NCBI GenBank assembly: GCA_946406115.1
Contig: OX291562.1
Coordinates: 2,510,001-2,574,000, forward strand
Reading direction: 5' to 3'
DNA length: 64,000 nt
Origin: Apoda limacodes
Taxonomy: Eukaryota > Arthropoda > Insecta > Lepidoptera > Limacodidae
Position 1 is the first letter of the stretch. Each line of letters opens with the position of its first letter. A program made the translations under genes and the position numbers. The notes under the pieces were generated by a model that was not told the origin of the DNA, made no database searches, and saw only the letters and a program-made list of their open reading frames with translations. Below, one piece after another: positions 12,348 to 22,012 of this stretch.

Positions 12348-14147
12348 ATGGAGGAGGTCGAGGACAGAGGCCGGGACTACATCAGGGAGTTTCTGGCCTA
12401 TGTGGACCGGAATTTCCCTGAGATGGTCCGGGGCTTCAAAGCCCAACGCTGCCTTGACCTCTCTTCGCCCATGTCACCGGAACATGTGGCAAAAACCGAT
12501 GAAGAGCCTGAGCCGCTGGTAATACCATCGTCGCCTCTGCCGCGCTCCATCCCCTTAGTGGCTGACTCGTCTGCCGAGTCAGAAGTGGTCTCGCCGACCT
12601 CAACCCCGTCGCGATTTCGATCCATCGAATCGTCGCCCAATAGGTCTCGCTCGCGTTCGCGCGATCGCGATTCGGACTCTGAGTCCGAAATGATTGTCGA
12701 CGCCGCCGTTGACAGTCAGGCCAATGACGATTTCATCGTCGTTGGATCCGGCAAGGCCCGAGGAACAAAACGTTCCTCCGGTAAGAGGTCACCGGTCCCG
12801 GCTCCTGGAAGCCCGACCGCTGTGAAAAAACCACCGCGTAAGCGCGCCGCCCGAAACCGCGCCCCCCGTCCCGCGAGCGAGATAGGGATATCGCAGTCGG
12901 CCGCGTCCGACAAGAACGAGACGGCACTAGCTAGCTCTTCTGTCGTCCCTGCCCCTCCGCCGTCTCAGTCCCCTGTAGGGCCGTCCGTTGCCGACAACGG
13001 GAAAGCTAGGCGTAAACTGCCACCGGCTGTCGTATTACACGACAAAAAAGCCTGGAATACGGTAGTTACTAAAATGGCCGAAAAGAAAATTAATTTTCTC
13101 AAGGCCTCAAACATGGGTGATCTTGGAATCAAAATCCAAGTTCAAACCTCTGACGACCACCGCGGTCTGACTAAACTACTACGGGAAAAGAACTTCCCGT
13201 ATCATACATATGCATTAGAGGAAGAGAGGGAATTACGAGTTGTAATTCGGGGGCTTCCTCATGAAATACCGGTGGCCGACATAAAGGCCGACCTTGTAAA
13301 ACAAGGCTATCCGGTTCATGCAGTGCACCGTATGATCGGCGGCAGATCAAAAAGACCACTAAACCTAGTTTTAGTGGTACTTAATTTCTCCCCAGAGGGC
13401 AAACGAATCTTCTCCGTAAAGGAGATTTGTAAATTGTCCGGCTTGGTTGTTGAACAACCGAACAAACGGACCTACCCAGGGCAGTGCCATCGCTGCCAAA
13501 ATTACGGTCACTCGGCCAAAAACTGCAACGGCTTCCCCCGTTGCGTTAAGTGCCTTGAGGACCATGGTGGCACAGCCCTTTGCAAAAGGCAAAGGGACAA
13601 CCCCGAGCCCCCAAGCTGTGTCCTATGCGGCATGGCAGGCCACCCCGCGAACTACCGCGGGTGCCCTAAGGCTCCCCGCTCGTACGCGGCGGCGGCAAAT
13701 AAGGCCCCCCCCACCCCTCTTAAGGCAAGGGCGGCCGCTCCCTTCTCGGAGCGGCAATACCCCTCTCTGCCAATCACAAAAAATATTTCTGCCCCTCTGC
13801 TGCCGCAGCCTACTGCATCAGCCCCGAAGGCAGTCCCCCGTCCCACCGTATCTCAGACAGGAGCCCCCCTTAAGGCGACTCCTGTCCCCCCGGCGCGGAA
13901 ATTGGCCCCGTTGTCTCAACCCGCGCCAAAAATGAATACAGCGGTACCTAGCCCGTCGCTAGCGTCCACTGATGTTCTAGCAGACCTAAATGTGGTGCTA
14001 GAACTCCTCAATGTTATCAACATTGAGGAAATCTCCCAGTTAGCGAACAAAATTCGCAACGCGTCGTCGGCGACGCAAAGAGTCTCGGCCGTGCTCGAGC
14101 ACGCTTCCCTACTAAGTGCTTTAGAGCACTTTGCACCCTCCCACTAA
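12348..14147 (+). CDS. E1 ORF1 protein (Jockey gag-like, CCHC zinc knuckles)
   Basis: 599 aa from the first ATG in frame (GGTGATGG context); the frame stays open upstream but lacks an ATG. It has an acidic N-terminus (MEEVEDRGRDY), an Arg/Ser/Asp-rich low-complexity region, and a basic nuclear-localisation-like stretch (GTKRSSGKRS). A PRE_C2HC-like domain follows (ELRVVIRGLPHEIPVADIKADL and beyond), then three zinc knuckles starting CHRCQNYGHSAKNC, next CVKCLEDHGGTALC, last CVLCGMAGHPANYRGC. The C-terminal part is Pro/Ala-rich, with a short helical end. Such proteins bind element RNA and form the ribonucleoprotein. The frame is fully intact although ORF2 is deleted. Confidence 0.9.
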   Translation: MEEVEDRGRDYIREFLAYVDRNFPEMVRGFKAQRCLDLSSPMSPEHVAKTDEEPEPLVIPSSPLPRSIPLVADSSAESEVVSPTSTPSRFRSIESSPNRSRSRSRDRDSDSESEMIVDAAVDSQANDDFIVVGSGKARGTKRSSGKRSPVPAPGSPTAVKKPPRKRAARNRAPRPASEIGISQSAASDKNETALASSSVVPAPPPSQSPVGPSVADNGKARRKLPPAVVLHDKKAWNTVVTKMAEKKINFLKASNMGDLGIKIQVQTSDDHRGLTKLLREKNFPYHTYALEEERELRVVIRGLPHEIPVADIKADLVKQGYPVHAVHRMIGGRSKRPLNLVLVVLNFSPEGKRIFSVKEICKLSGLVVEQPNKRTYPGQCHRCQNYGHSAKNCNGFPRCVKCLEDHGGTALCKRQRDNPEPPSCVLCGMAGHPANYRGCPKAPRSYAAAANKAPPTPLKARAAAPFSERQYPSLPITKNISAPLLPQPTASAPKAVPRPTVSQTGAPLKATPVPPARKLAPLSQPAPKMNTAVPSPSLASTDVLADLNVVLELLNVINIEEISQLANKIRNASSATQRVSAVLEHASLLSALEHFAPSH

Positions 14148-14169
14148 TCTTTTAATTACGCCCCGCACA

Positions 14170-14292
14170 GACGATGGTATTATCAGTAAGCTCACAGCTC
14201 AAGCGCCTTCCGCGCCCGCGTTCGCGAACACAGCTTTTACAAATATACTATACAGAATACGTCGCCGCCGGCGGCGACGGAACACTAGATAG
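14170..14292 (+). pseudogene. E1 ORF2 C-terminal remnant
   Basis: The translated stretch (SKLTAQAPSA, YRIRRRRRRRN) matches the last part of E3 ORF2 and ends at a TAG earlier than the E3 stop. Everything upstream in ORF2 is missing. The left edge of the match is approximate. Confidence 0.85.
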
Positions 14293-14742
14293 TTTTTAGC
14301 ACTCACACAAACACACTCAAGTGCGCGGGTATAATAGTTTCACTAATATACCCGGGCACTTTGACTAGTTAGATTAAAATAATAATAGGCGAGGGCTGAA
14401 GAGTTTCTTGCCGTTTTCTTCTCTTCAGAACGCCTTTGCTTTTCCGAAACGGCGGTAAATTTTAGTTAGATACATATTTTAGTTTCTAAGAGCGGTTGCC
14501 CAAGCCGAGGTTCGTGTCCAGGACACCCTTGCGCAAACCGCCCCAACTTTTCGCTGAAGAGTGCAAGTAGCACCGCAGCAAAAGTTAGTCCGCGTGTAGT
14601 TGTAAAGGCCATCTGCGGCCAACAACAGTAGACAGTAGTTAGAAAAAAATTACGAACTACAGTCTGCGCTGTGACGCTCTACGTTGAAGACGTTGATCTT
14701 ACGCTACCGTTACCGTTGTTATATATTTTATTTTAATTCATC
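14293..14742 (+). other. E1 3' UTR, target duplication and H2B 5' UTR
   Basis: The family B 3' UTR includes an 8-bp hairpin, CTGAAGAG with CTCTTCAG (about 14396-14429), whose loop starts TTTCTTG. Seven A, the second target copy and the H2B 5' UTR follow. Confidence 0.8.
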
Positions 14743-15117
14743 ATGCCGCCCAAGACTAGCGGAAAGGCAGCCAAGAAATCCGGCAAAGCTCAAAAGAACA
14801 TCTCCAAATCGGACAAAAAGAAGAAGAAGCACAAGAGGAAGGAGAGCTACGCCATTTACATCTACAAAGTGCTGAAGCAGGTCCATCCCGACACCGGTAT
14901 CTCTAGTAAAGCTATGTCGATCATGAACTCTTTCGTGAACGATATCTTCGAACGTATAGCGGCCGAAGCTTCGAGACTTGCTCACTACAATAAACGTTCC
15001 ACGATAACGTCGAGGGAGGTGCAGACATCGGTGAGACTCCTTCTTCCCGGTGAACTTGCCAAGCACGCTGTCAGTGAGGGTACTAAAGCCGTCACTAAAT
15101 ATACTAGCTCTAAGTGA
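14743..15117 (+). CDS. H2B: Histone H2B, unit 2 (cut off from its promoter)
   Basis: Protein identical to unit 1. The 5' UTR after the second target copy is intact, but the TATA, CCAAT and GA tract are 2.8 kb away beyond E1. It is probably silent or dependent on read-through from E1; that is inference. Confidence 0.98.
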   Translation: MPPKTSGKAAKKSGKAQKNISKSDKKKKKHKRKESYAIYIYKVLKQVHPDTGISSKAMSIMNSFVNDIFERIAAEASRLAHYNKRSTITSREVQTSVRLLLPGELAKHAVSEGTKAVTKYTSSK

Positions 15118-15192
15118 GCTAGTACCAAAATTGTGATGTGTGACGAGCGTCTAATTTTGATATTGGACGCGATCAAATACATACAACAAAAA

Positions 15193-15208
15193 GGCCCTTT
15201 TCAGGGCC
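15193..15208 (+). terminator. H2B stem-loop, unit 2
   Basis: GGCCCT-TTTC-AGGGCC. Confidence 0.97.
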
Positions 15209-15286
15209 ACAAAATGAATTCTATTTTATTTTTACAAGTTTCTTGATATAACTTCTTACGTCAAACCATGTACACATATATTAAAA

Positions 15287-15318
<32 letters not shown>

Positions 15319-15718
15319 GCCGTTTACGAGGATATCGGTAACCTAGTAGTAGGCAAAACTAATATGCTGCCAGTTCCAAAATAAACAAACTTGAGAAACG
15401 AACTATATTTTGGACTTGTACTGCACTTTCGGGGTTTTGTTTCACGGTAACAACATATCAATCTAATATAGATAGATATGTGCATAAACTATAATGAATA
15501 GTAAACCGATTTTGATAAAAATTTCCACGTAATTAAGTAAGTTAAAACATTTTTATGTGCGATACCGAAAGAGAGAGACAAACTGACGAACGGGGGAAAG
15601 GAGGGAAGGGGAGGAGGAGGGGGGGGGGACACAATAAGCAAAGGGAAGGGGATTTTCTTGCGTTCTATTCGTTACGGTGAAATTATAAATTAAAATCGGC
15701 ATGCACCTCGCGTGGTTT
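15209..15718 (+). promoter_or_regulatory. H3 promoter remnant, unit 2
   Basis: The H2B-H3 spacer and H3 promoter (GA/G tract; TATAAAT at 15684-15690) are intact up to GGTTT, where E2 begins. No H3 coding sequence follows, so the H3 gene of unit 2 is deleted. Confidence 0.92.
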
Positions 15719-15753
15719 CGATTCCCGATTCGACTCTTGTGTTGTGCGGTCGT
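15719..15753 (+). promoter_or_regulatory. E2 internal promoter (initiator and DPE)
   Basis: The element starts CGATTCCCGATTC. Counting A15721 as +1, GGTCGT falls at +28 to +33, a perfect DPE (RGWYVT). The host H3 TATA lies 37 bp upstream of this A. Here the initiator is CGATTC rather than the TCATTC of E5 and E6. Confidence 0.65.
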
Positions 15754-16501
15754 GTTTTCGAGCGTCAAGTGCTCTTAGTGTGCTCCGTGCAGTGGTGACT
15801 CAGCTGGTGCGCATTCCTGTGTGGTGTTTTGCCTCAGCGCTGACGACCTCGAATTGTTGTTTGGTTTATTGCCCGCAATTCCTGGAAAATCGGCCTGAGT
15901 GTTGAAGCGCTGCTCGGCAGTGTGTATTGGCTGGGAAATTGCTTCTCGGCCCGCGCTGAGTGTGTTTGTGCGTTCTTCAACGCGCCCATAACCGAGTGTT
16001 TATCGAAGCGATACTGTGCGTTTTTGTGCGTGAGTGTGTGTTCTCGTAGTCGCGGAACTACTACGCATAGCGGTGACCCTCGCTTGCCTCTTTGACTGTT
16101 ACCGGTTCGCCCGGTCTGAGTCCGGCTTTGTGTTAAATCGCTAGCGTAGTATTTCCGCTTCAGCGGTTCGCCGCTCCGTGCATTCTCGCGTTTTAAGTGT
16201 CGATTGCGTTTTAGTTTGTAGAAATCCAGTTCCGAGTGCTCAAGGGCTGGTGGGTGAGATCGTATAGCTCTTTTCAGAGTTGCGGTCTACCTAAAAGTTT
16301 CTCGTTTATAAACGTCTCGTTGCTGGGGGGAAACCTAACGGTGACAACGTAACCCCGGCCGTAGGAGTAGGAGTTAGGTACACACCAGGCAATCCGTAGC
16401 ACTGCGGGGCGCCTGGCCACATTTAGGTATTCTTGCTCCTCGCCAGCAATGGTGGGGAGTCACTAGGCACACAAAAAATCTACACCTCGGTCACTCCCGC
16501 G
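15754..16501 (+). other. E2 5' UTR
   Basis: About 780 nt of GC-moderate, ATG-poor sequence precedes ORF1 and contains the stem-loop-like hairpin described separately. No reading frame with an ATG is convincing. Confidence 0.7.
16266..16302 (+). promoter_or_regulatory. Histone stem-loop-like hairpin in the E2 5' UTR
   Basis: AGCTCT-TTTC-AGAGTT (16266-16281) matches the metazoan consensus GGCTCT-TTTC-AGAGCC at 13 of 16 positions and keeps pairing (one G-T). GTTTCT, the core of the motif found downstream of all five histone genes, follows 15 nt later (16297-16302). Confidence 0.6.
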
Positions 16502-18346
16502 ATGGCCGAGCAACTCATCGGCTTGTCCCCGGACCAGCTAGGGGCAATCGTGCAAAATCTTGTTCGCGATCGCCCAGAGCTGGCCCACGCCATCTTCACG
16601 GCGTTGGGGCCTGCCCTCACTGCGTCCAGCACAATCGCGCCCTCCCCGTCCGTCTCATCGCGTTCGACTCCGCGCTCTCGCTCGCGCAATCGCTCGCGCT
16701 CTCTCTCCCGCGAACCCCGCAATCGCGACCCGCGTCTCGCTCGCCGCGCTCTTCGGGCCCCTGCGCCCATTCGCCCTCCCACTCCGGTAGCCGATGAGAC
16801 CCCTTCTCGGTCTCTCGCTACCCCGCCCCCCGCAACCTCCGAAACCGCACCCCGGTCTCCAGCAGCCGTAATGTCCGCTGAGTCGGCGTTGTCTGAGGAC
16901 GACGAAGGCTTCAAAGTGGTTGGCCTGGGAACCAAAAAGGGTAAAAAACGGAAGAAGTCCGCCAAGTCTAAAAAGGCTTCGGCGGCATCCGCTCAGGAGT
17001 CTTCTACTCCTCCTCCCTCCGACTCTGAGGCTAAACGCCTCAAAGCGCCTAGCGCTTCCGCGTCCCCGTCCCCGTCCACCTCGGCGGCCAGCCCTGAGCT
17101 AGCCGCCATGGACACAACCCCCCCCGCCGCCACCTCTTCGCAGTCCGACTGTCCCACTTCGGGACGGAAGGAAAAATCTCCGCCGCCCATCGTCATCAAA
17201 GACAAGGGGGCCTGGCCGAACATTGCTAGCGCTATGAAGGCCAAGCGTATCAATTATACGCACGCCCGCAATGATGCCGAGCGCGGCATCAAAGTGCAGG
17301 TCCCGACACCGTCAGATTTCCGAAATCTGACGGCCTTCCTCACGGCTCAAAAATATGAGTACCACACGTACTCATTGGCCGAGGAACGCGTTTTAAGGGC
17401 AGTCGTAAGGGGAGTCCCTAGGGAATTCTCCACCACGACTGTCCAGGACGACTTAATCGTCCAAGGCCTCCCCGTACGGGAAGTACATCGTATGTACAAT
17501 GGCCGAAATAAGTCCGAGTGCTACGACATGGTGCTCGTTGTACTAGACCTAACAAAAGAAGGCAAAGCCATCTTTAACATCAAAGATGTTTGCAGCCTCA
17601 AAGGCATCAGGGTCGAGACTCCGCACAAGCGGTCGAACCCGAGTCAATGCCACCGATGCCAGCTATATGGCCACGCGCAGCGCAACTGCAGACGCAGACC
17701 GCGCTGCGTCAAATGTTTACGCGATCACGCCACTCCGGACTGTGATCGCGATCGCTCAAACGCATCCGACCCGGTCGCTTGCGTACTCTGTGGGAGTGAA
17801 GGCCACCCAGCGAATTACCGCGGGTGCCCCAAAGCTCCCAAACAGAGCTCGCGTAAACCCCATCAGGGTAAATCGCGCCCATCCGCCCCCCGCCAACAGG
17901 CTCCGCTCGTGCCTGCCCCCCTCCCGGCTGTCAACGCCTGGAGCCGTCCTCCAGCGCTAGTAGCGTCCAAATCGAAGGAGACAGACAAACTTTTGTCTGC
18001 TCTCCCCGGGCCCGTCTCAGTTACGGGCATTCCCTACCCCGCCCCTCTGATGTCCCGGGACATCCCGCGTCCAGCGCCCATGAGAAGTGCACCCGCACCT
18101 CTCGCGCATACGCGCCTTGCCCCCCCGCGCCCCTCTTTCGCGCTGCCCTGCAATGCCGTTCATACGGCCGAGCAGCAGCAGCACCTCGGCATTCTCGCCG
18201 AGATTTCTTGGGCCTTCGACGCGGCCAATTTCGAGATCGTGTTCGCCGAATACGAACAGATCACCGATTTCTCTCAAATGCTCGGCTTCATGGCTAAGCA
18301 TCGCGATTTCTTCGCCGCCCTCCGCAGGGTAGCTCCAAAACCGTAG
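16502..18346 (+). CDS. E2 ORF1 protein (Jockey gag-like)
   Basis: 614 aa starting MAEQLIGLSPDQ; this ATG is the one shared with E5 and E6. It has a short helical N-terminus, an RS-rich block (RSRSRNRSRSLSREPRNR), an acidic patch, and the DEGFKVVG motif followed by a strongly basic KKGKKRKKSAKSKK that could act as a nuclear signal. A PRE_C2HC-like domain follows (LRAVVRGVPREFSTTTVQDDL and beyond), then three zinc knuckles at residues 383-442 (CHRCQLYGHAQRNC; CVKCLRDHATPDC; CVLCGSEGHPANYRGC). The tail is Pro-rich with a helical end. It is expected to coat element RNA. Confidence 0.93.
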   Translation: MAEQLIGLSPDQLGAIVQNLVRDRPELAHAIFTALGPALTASSTIAPSPSVSSRSTPRSRSRNRSRSLSREPRNRDPRLARRALRAPAPIRPPTPVADETPSRSLATPPPATSETAPRSPAAVMSAESALSEDDEGFKVVGLGTKKGKKRKKSAKSKKASAASAQESSTPPPSDSEAKRLKAPSASASPSPSTSAASPELAAMDTTPPAATSSQSDCPTSGRKEKSPPPIVIKDKGAWPNIASAMKAKRINYTHARNDAERGIKVQVPTPSDFRNLTAFLTAQKYEYHTYSLAEERVLRAVVRGVPREFSTTTVQDDLIVQGLPVREVHRMYNGRNKSECYDMVLVVLDLTKEGKAIFNIKDVCSLKGIRVETPHKRSNPSQCHRCQLYGHAQRNCRRRPRCVKCLRDHATPDCDRDRSNASDPVACVLCGSEGHPANYRGCPKAPKQSSRKPHQGKSRPSAPRQQAPLVPAPLPAVNAWSRPPALVASKSKETDKLLSALPGPVSVTGIPYPAPLMSRDIPRPAPMRSAPAPLAHTRLAPPRPSFALPCNAVHTAEQQQHLGILAEISWAFDAANFEIVFAEYEQITDFSQMLGFMAKHRDFFAALRRVAPKP

Positions 18347-18353
18347 AATCAAA

Positions 18354-21300
18354 ATGGATTGCACAACCGCGCGCGAAAAACCCCGGTCCGTCTCCATAGG
18401 CTATTTTAACGCCAACGGTCTCCGCAACCAAAGAGAGGAATTATCGCAATTCCTCTCGTCCCAAAAACCGGACGTCTTCCTCATCCAGGAAACGTTCCTA
18501 AAGCCCGCTGTCCGTACCCCTTCAATCGCGAACTATCGTACCGTCCGTAATGATAGAACTGCCTCCAATCTCGGAGGCACTCTCATCTATTACAGGCGCT
18601 CCCTGCATTGCTCCCCTATCGATCCTCCACCGCTTACGAATTTAGAAGCATCCGTCTGCCGCTTAGCGATGACCGGCCATCAGCCGATCATCATTGCATC
18701 GGTTTATCTCTCTCCCCTAAAAGACTTGCTCGAGAGCGACCTTCAGTCGCTCTTAAGTTTAGGCGACGCCGTCATTCTTGCCGGCGACCTAAATTGCAAG
18801 CATCGCCGCTGGAACTCTTCTGTAACTTCACAAAGAGGCAGACTCCTCGACGATTTAGTTGACAGACTAAACTTTGACATCATCGCTCCCATGACGCCCA
18901 CTTACTTTCCCCACAATACTCGGTTTAACCCCGACGTACTCGACATAGCACTTCTAAAGAATGTAAGGCTAAGCTTTCGCTCTATAGAGGTGCTTGACGA
19001 ACTTGACTCGGACCACCGCCCTGTCGTCCTCCGATTAGGTTTCCCTTCGGACTCTCCTCCCGACACTAGAACCGTGACGGACTGGGATAAATTTGGGCAA
19101 TTGCTCGAAAATCCCAGCTCGCCACATCTAGATCGCGTTCCCAACGTTATCTCATCCGCGACCGATCTTAACGTAGCTATCGACTCACTCACTAGCCACC
19201 TGACCGCCACCGTTGGCGAGTGCTCACGACAGGTGCCGGTTGGTGATTATCACCACCTAATCCTGCCTCAGCACATCAGGTCGCTAATGACTGAGCGTAA
19301 CGCGGCCCGCCGCGTTCGCGACCGCGCTCCCACTATCGAAAATAAAGCTCGCTTCAACGACTTACACCGCCGTGTAAGAACCGCTGTAGCTGAGCTCCGC
19401 GCCCAACGTTTCGGTGATCTTATGGAGAACATTTCTCCTTCTCACCAAGCTTATTGGCACTTAGCCAGAGCTCTAAAATCCGAAACCGCAAACTCTCTCC
19501 CTCCGTTAACTCGTCCCAACAATAGCGTTCCCGCGTTCAATGACGACGAAAAAGCGGATTGCCTAGCATCCAGCCTCCAAGCCCAATGTGCCTTAAGCAC
19601 ACAGCCTTTCGATCCCGATCACGTGCGCGAGGTAGACGGCGAAGTGGAGCGCAGAACTTCTCTGCCTCCACAAGACCCCCTGCCCCCTGTCACTGTCAAC
19701 GAAGTCATACAGGTCATCAAAGACCTACGCCCCCGTAAGTCCCCCGGCGCAGACGGTATCTCTAACGATATCCTAAAGCGCCTCACTCTTCCCCTTATCT
19801 GCCTCCTAGTAGCGATCTTTAACGCTGCTATGGAACATTGCATCTTTCCATCTCAATGGAAAGATGCAATCGTTATAGGCATCCATAAGCCCGGCAAAGC
19901 TCGTACCGAGCCGTCCTCCTATCGCCCTATAAGTTTACTAAAGGCCCTTGGTAAACTCTATGAACGCCTCCTTCTCGCCCGCCTACGGAACTCTATAGTC
20001 TCCAGAGGCATTTTAATAGACGAGCAGTTTGGCTTTCGTGCCAAACACTCATGCGTCCATCAAGTCCTCCGCATAACGGAACATATTCTTACTGGCTTCC
20101 AGCCAGCATTAGGTAAGACCCGTCACACGGGCGCTGTCTTCTTCGATGTAGCGAAAGCTTTCGACAAAGTCTGGCACAACGGTTTAATTTTTAAACTGTA
20201 CAACTTTCAGTTGCCAGATCGTCTCGTGCTCATCATACGAGACTATTTGTCGAATCGTAGCTTTCGCTACAGAGTTGAAGGCACTCTCTCCTCCCCCCGC
20301 CCCATAGAAGCAGGAGTCCCGCAAGGGTCCGTGCTCGCCCCCGTCTTGTACCTTCTGTACACTAACGATATCCCAAAAACGATAGGTACCCAATTAGCCC
20401 TCTATGCGGACGATACCGCTCTCTATACTACCGATAGGCAAGTGAGTCGAATCACTGAGAGACTCCAATCCGCTATCACCGCCCTAGGCGAGTGGTTTCG
20501 GAAATGGAGAATCGAGGTGAATCCCGACAAAAGCTCTGCCGTCCTTTTCACCACAGGCAGCCCTCCGCGGCCAACTTCCCTCTCTCTCTTCGGTCGTGCC
20601 ATTCCCTGGCAAAATAAGACCAAATATCTCGGTGTGACCATGGATAGACGTTTGAACTTCCACGCTCACACCAAAATAGTCAGAGACCGAGCCGCTTTTG
20701 TCCTCGGTCGTCTCTATCCCATGATAGGCAAGTATAGTAAGATGTCGCTTAGAAATAAGCTAAATCTTTACACAACTTGCATCCGCCCCATACTAGCTTA
20801 TGCTAGCGTAGTCTTTGCTCTGTCCAAGCGCAATCTCCACAAACTCCAGACCCTCCAAAACCGCTTTCTCAGAGCGGCCTCTGGAGCCTCTTGGTACGTT
20901 CGCAATGCGGACCTACACAGAGACTTCGAACTTCCCACGATTCCCCAGTACTTTAAAGACTTGGCAGTCCGCTTTTTCGAGCGTACGCAAAATCACCCGA
21001 ATAGATTAGTTGTGCAATCCACGACGTACATTCCCCCCGATCGTCCCCGTCGCGGTCGTAAAACTATACTCAGGCGGCCTCGGCACGTACTAACGTCCCC
21101 AGATGACGATCTCGCTGTCCGGATAGCGAGATTAGTCTCTACTACGTCGACCCCGAATAGGGCCTCCCTCCAAACACGACGCCGACGTCCCCGGGTTCGT
21201 CGGCGCCCACAAGGATACACTAGGTATCAAAGAGTGCCGGGGCGCTTCTCGCCCCCACTCAATCGCAACCGCACCCGCGTAACGGGGAACTCCCCTCCTG

Positions 21301-21398
21301 GCGGTGACTCACCTTCGGGTTCGAGACTCACGCCGGTCGAAGGGACGCCCCCGAGAGCGACAACCCAAGCCGAGGCTTCCCCCGCGGGAAGCCCTTGA
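18354..21398 (+). CDS. E2 ORF2 protein: APE-type endonuclease and reverse transcriptase
   Basis: 1014 aa, starting 7 nt after the ORF1 stop. The endonuclease (about 10-230) shows FNANGL, IQETFL, GDLNCKHRRWNS, DVLDIAL and SDHRP (His221). The reverse transcriptase has the PRKSPGADGI lead-in, FFDVAKAFDKVWH, AGVPQGSVLAP and the catalytic LYADD at 683-687. There is no RNase H domain, as usual for Jockey. The C-terminus is Arg-rich (GYTRYQRVPGRF). It would nick the histone target and copy element RNA by target-primed reverse transcription. All catalytic motifs are present, so the copy looks competent. Confidence 0.96.
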   Translation: MDCTTAREKPRSVSIGYFNANGLRNQREELSQFLSSQKPDVFLIQETFLKPAVRTPSIANYRTVRNDRTASNLGGTLIYYRRSLHCSPIDPPPLTNLEASVCRLAMTGHQPIIIASVYLSPLKDLLESDLQSLLSLGDAVILAGDLNCKHRRWNSSVTSQRGRLLDDLVDRLNFDIIAPMTPTYFPHNTRFNPDVLDIALLKNVRLSFRSIEVLDELDSDHRPVVLRLGFPSDSPPDTRTVTDWDKFGQLLENPSSPHLDRVPNVISSATDLNVAIDSLTSHLTATVGECSRQVPVGDYHHLILPQHIRSLMTERNAARRVRDRAPTIENKARFNDLHRRVRTAVAELRAQRFGDLMENISPSHQAYWHLARALKSETANSLPPLTRPNNSVPAFNDDEKADCLASSLQAQCALSTQPFDPDHVREVDGEVERRTSLPPQDPLPPVTVNEVIQVIKDLRPRKSPGADGISNDILKRLTLPLICLLVAIFNAAMEHCIFPSQWKDAIVIGIHKPGKARTEPSSYRPISLLKALGKLYERLLLARLRNSIVSRGILIDEQFGFRAKHSCVHQVLRITEHILTGFQPALGKTRHTGAVFFDVAKAFDKVWHNGLIFKLYNFQLPDRLVLIIRDYLSNRSFRYRVEGTLSSPRPIEAGVPQGSVLAPVLYLLYTNDIPKTIGTQLALYADDTALYTTDRQVSRITERLQSAITALGEWFRKWRIEVNPDKSSAVLFTTGSPPRPTSLSLFGRAIPWQNKTKYLGVTMDRRLNFHAHTKIVRDRAAFVLGRLYPMIGKYSKMSLRNKLNLYTTCIRPILAYASVVFALSKRNLHKLQTLQNRFLRAASGASWYVRNADLHRDFELPTIPQYFKDLAVRFFERTQNHPNRLVVQSTTYIPPDRPRRGRKTILRRPRHVLTSPDDDLAVRIARLVSTTSTPNRASLQTRRRRPRVRRRPQGYTRYQRVPGRFSPPLNRNRTRVTGNSPPGGDSPSGSRLTPVEGTPPRATTQAEASPAGSP

Positions 21399-21419
21399 GC
21401 GTTGGGCGCTATATGGGCT

Positions 21420-21438
21420 GAGGCTCCTTCAGAGTCTC
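21420..21438 (+). promoter_or_regulatory. Hairpin in the family A 3' UTR (E2)
   Basis: GAGGCTCCTTCAGAGTCTC forms a 7-bp stem with one G-T around a CTTCA loop and recalls the GGCTC...CAGAG ends of the histone stem-loop, but with a different loop. It recurs at 43704-43722 (E5) and 56706-56724 (E6), about 60 nt before the poly(A). Confidence 0.45.
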
Positions 21439-21497
21439 GCCCCAAAAGTCCGGTGAAGCAGTAATGGCTGCAACAGCCAACTGCATAGTCAGCTCAG

Positions 21498-21531
<34 letters not shown>

Positions 21532-21626
21532 CGATTTTTTAGTTTTACTTACGTGTCGTTCCGTTTCGATTGAGCGCAGTTTGTCGTGCGCTCGTTTGTT
21601 CGTTTAATTAATTAATTGAACAGTAA

Positions 21627-21947
<321 letters not shown>

Positions 21948-21996
21948 GTTAGGTGTCAATACCTACCAATTCTCTGAATTGAATTATAATGTAAAA

Positions 21997-22012
21997 GGCC
22001 CTTTTCAGGGCC
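21997..22012 (+). terminator. H4 stem-loop, unit 3
   Basis: GGCCCT-TTTC-AGGGCC. Confidence 0.97.

Larger units (their letters stand above)
11813..14649 (+). mobile_element. E1: family B Jockey-type LINE at the H2B start, ORF2 deleted
   Basis: This 2.84-kb insertion is flanked by TTACGAACTACA (11801-11812 and 14650-14661) and ends in seven A. It starts with 12 nt of CA-rich filler before the family B 5' sequence ATTCGCGCTGAGCG (11825 on). It has an intact ORF1, then jumps to the last codons of ORF2 and the 3' UTR, so about 2.8 kb covering endonuclease and reverse transcriptase is gone. Sequence divergence from E3 throughout ORF1 marks it as a separate subfamily. Movement would require proteins supplied by another copy. 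Confidence 0.93.
15719..21529 (+). mobile_element. E2: full-length family A LINE joining the H3 start to the H4 start
   Basis: This 5.81-kb Jockey-clade element has intact ORF1 and ORF2 and a 32-nt poly(A). Its left flank is the H3 promoter cut four nt before the H3 initiator A. Its right flank is TGCGATTTTTTAG of H4 (21530 on). There is no matching target duplication, and the H3 gene plus the H3-H4 spacer that should lie between are absent. Recombination between one family A copy at H3 and one at H4, or a deletion during integration, would explain this. Confidence 0.95.

Noticed and set aside
13447..13935. Second open frame inside E1 ORF1
   Set aside because: It is an alternate-frame shadow of the GC-rich zinc-knuckle and proline-rich region, with no motif of its own.
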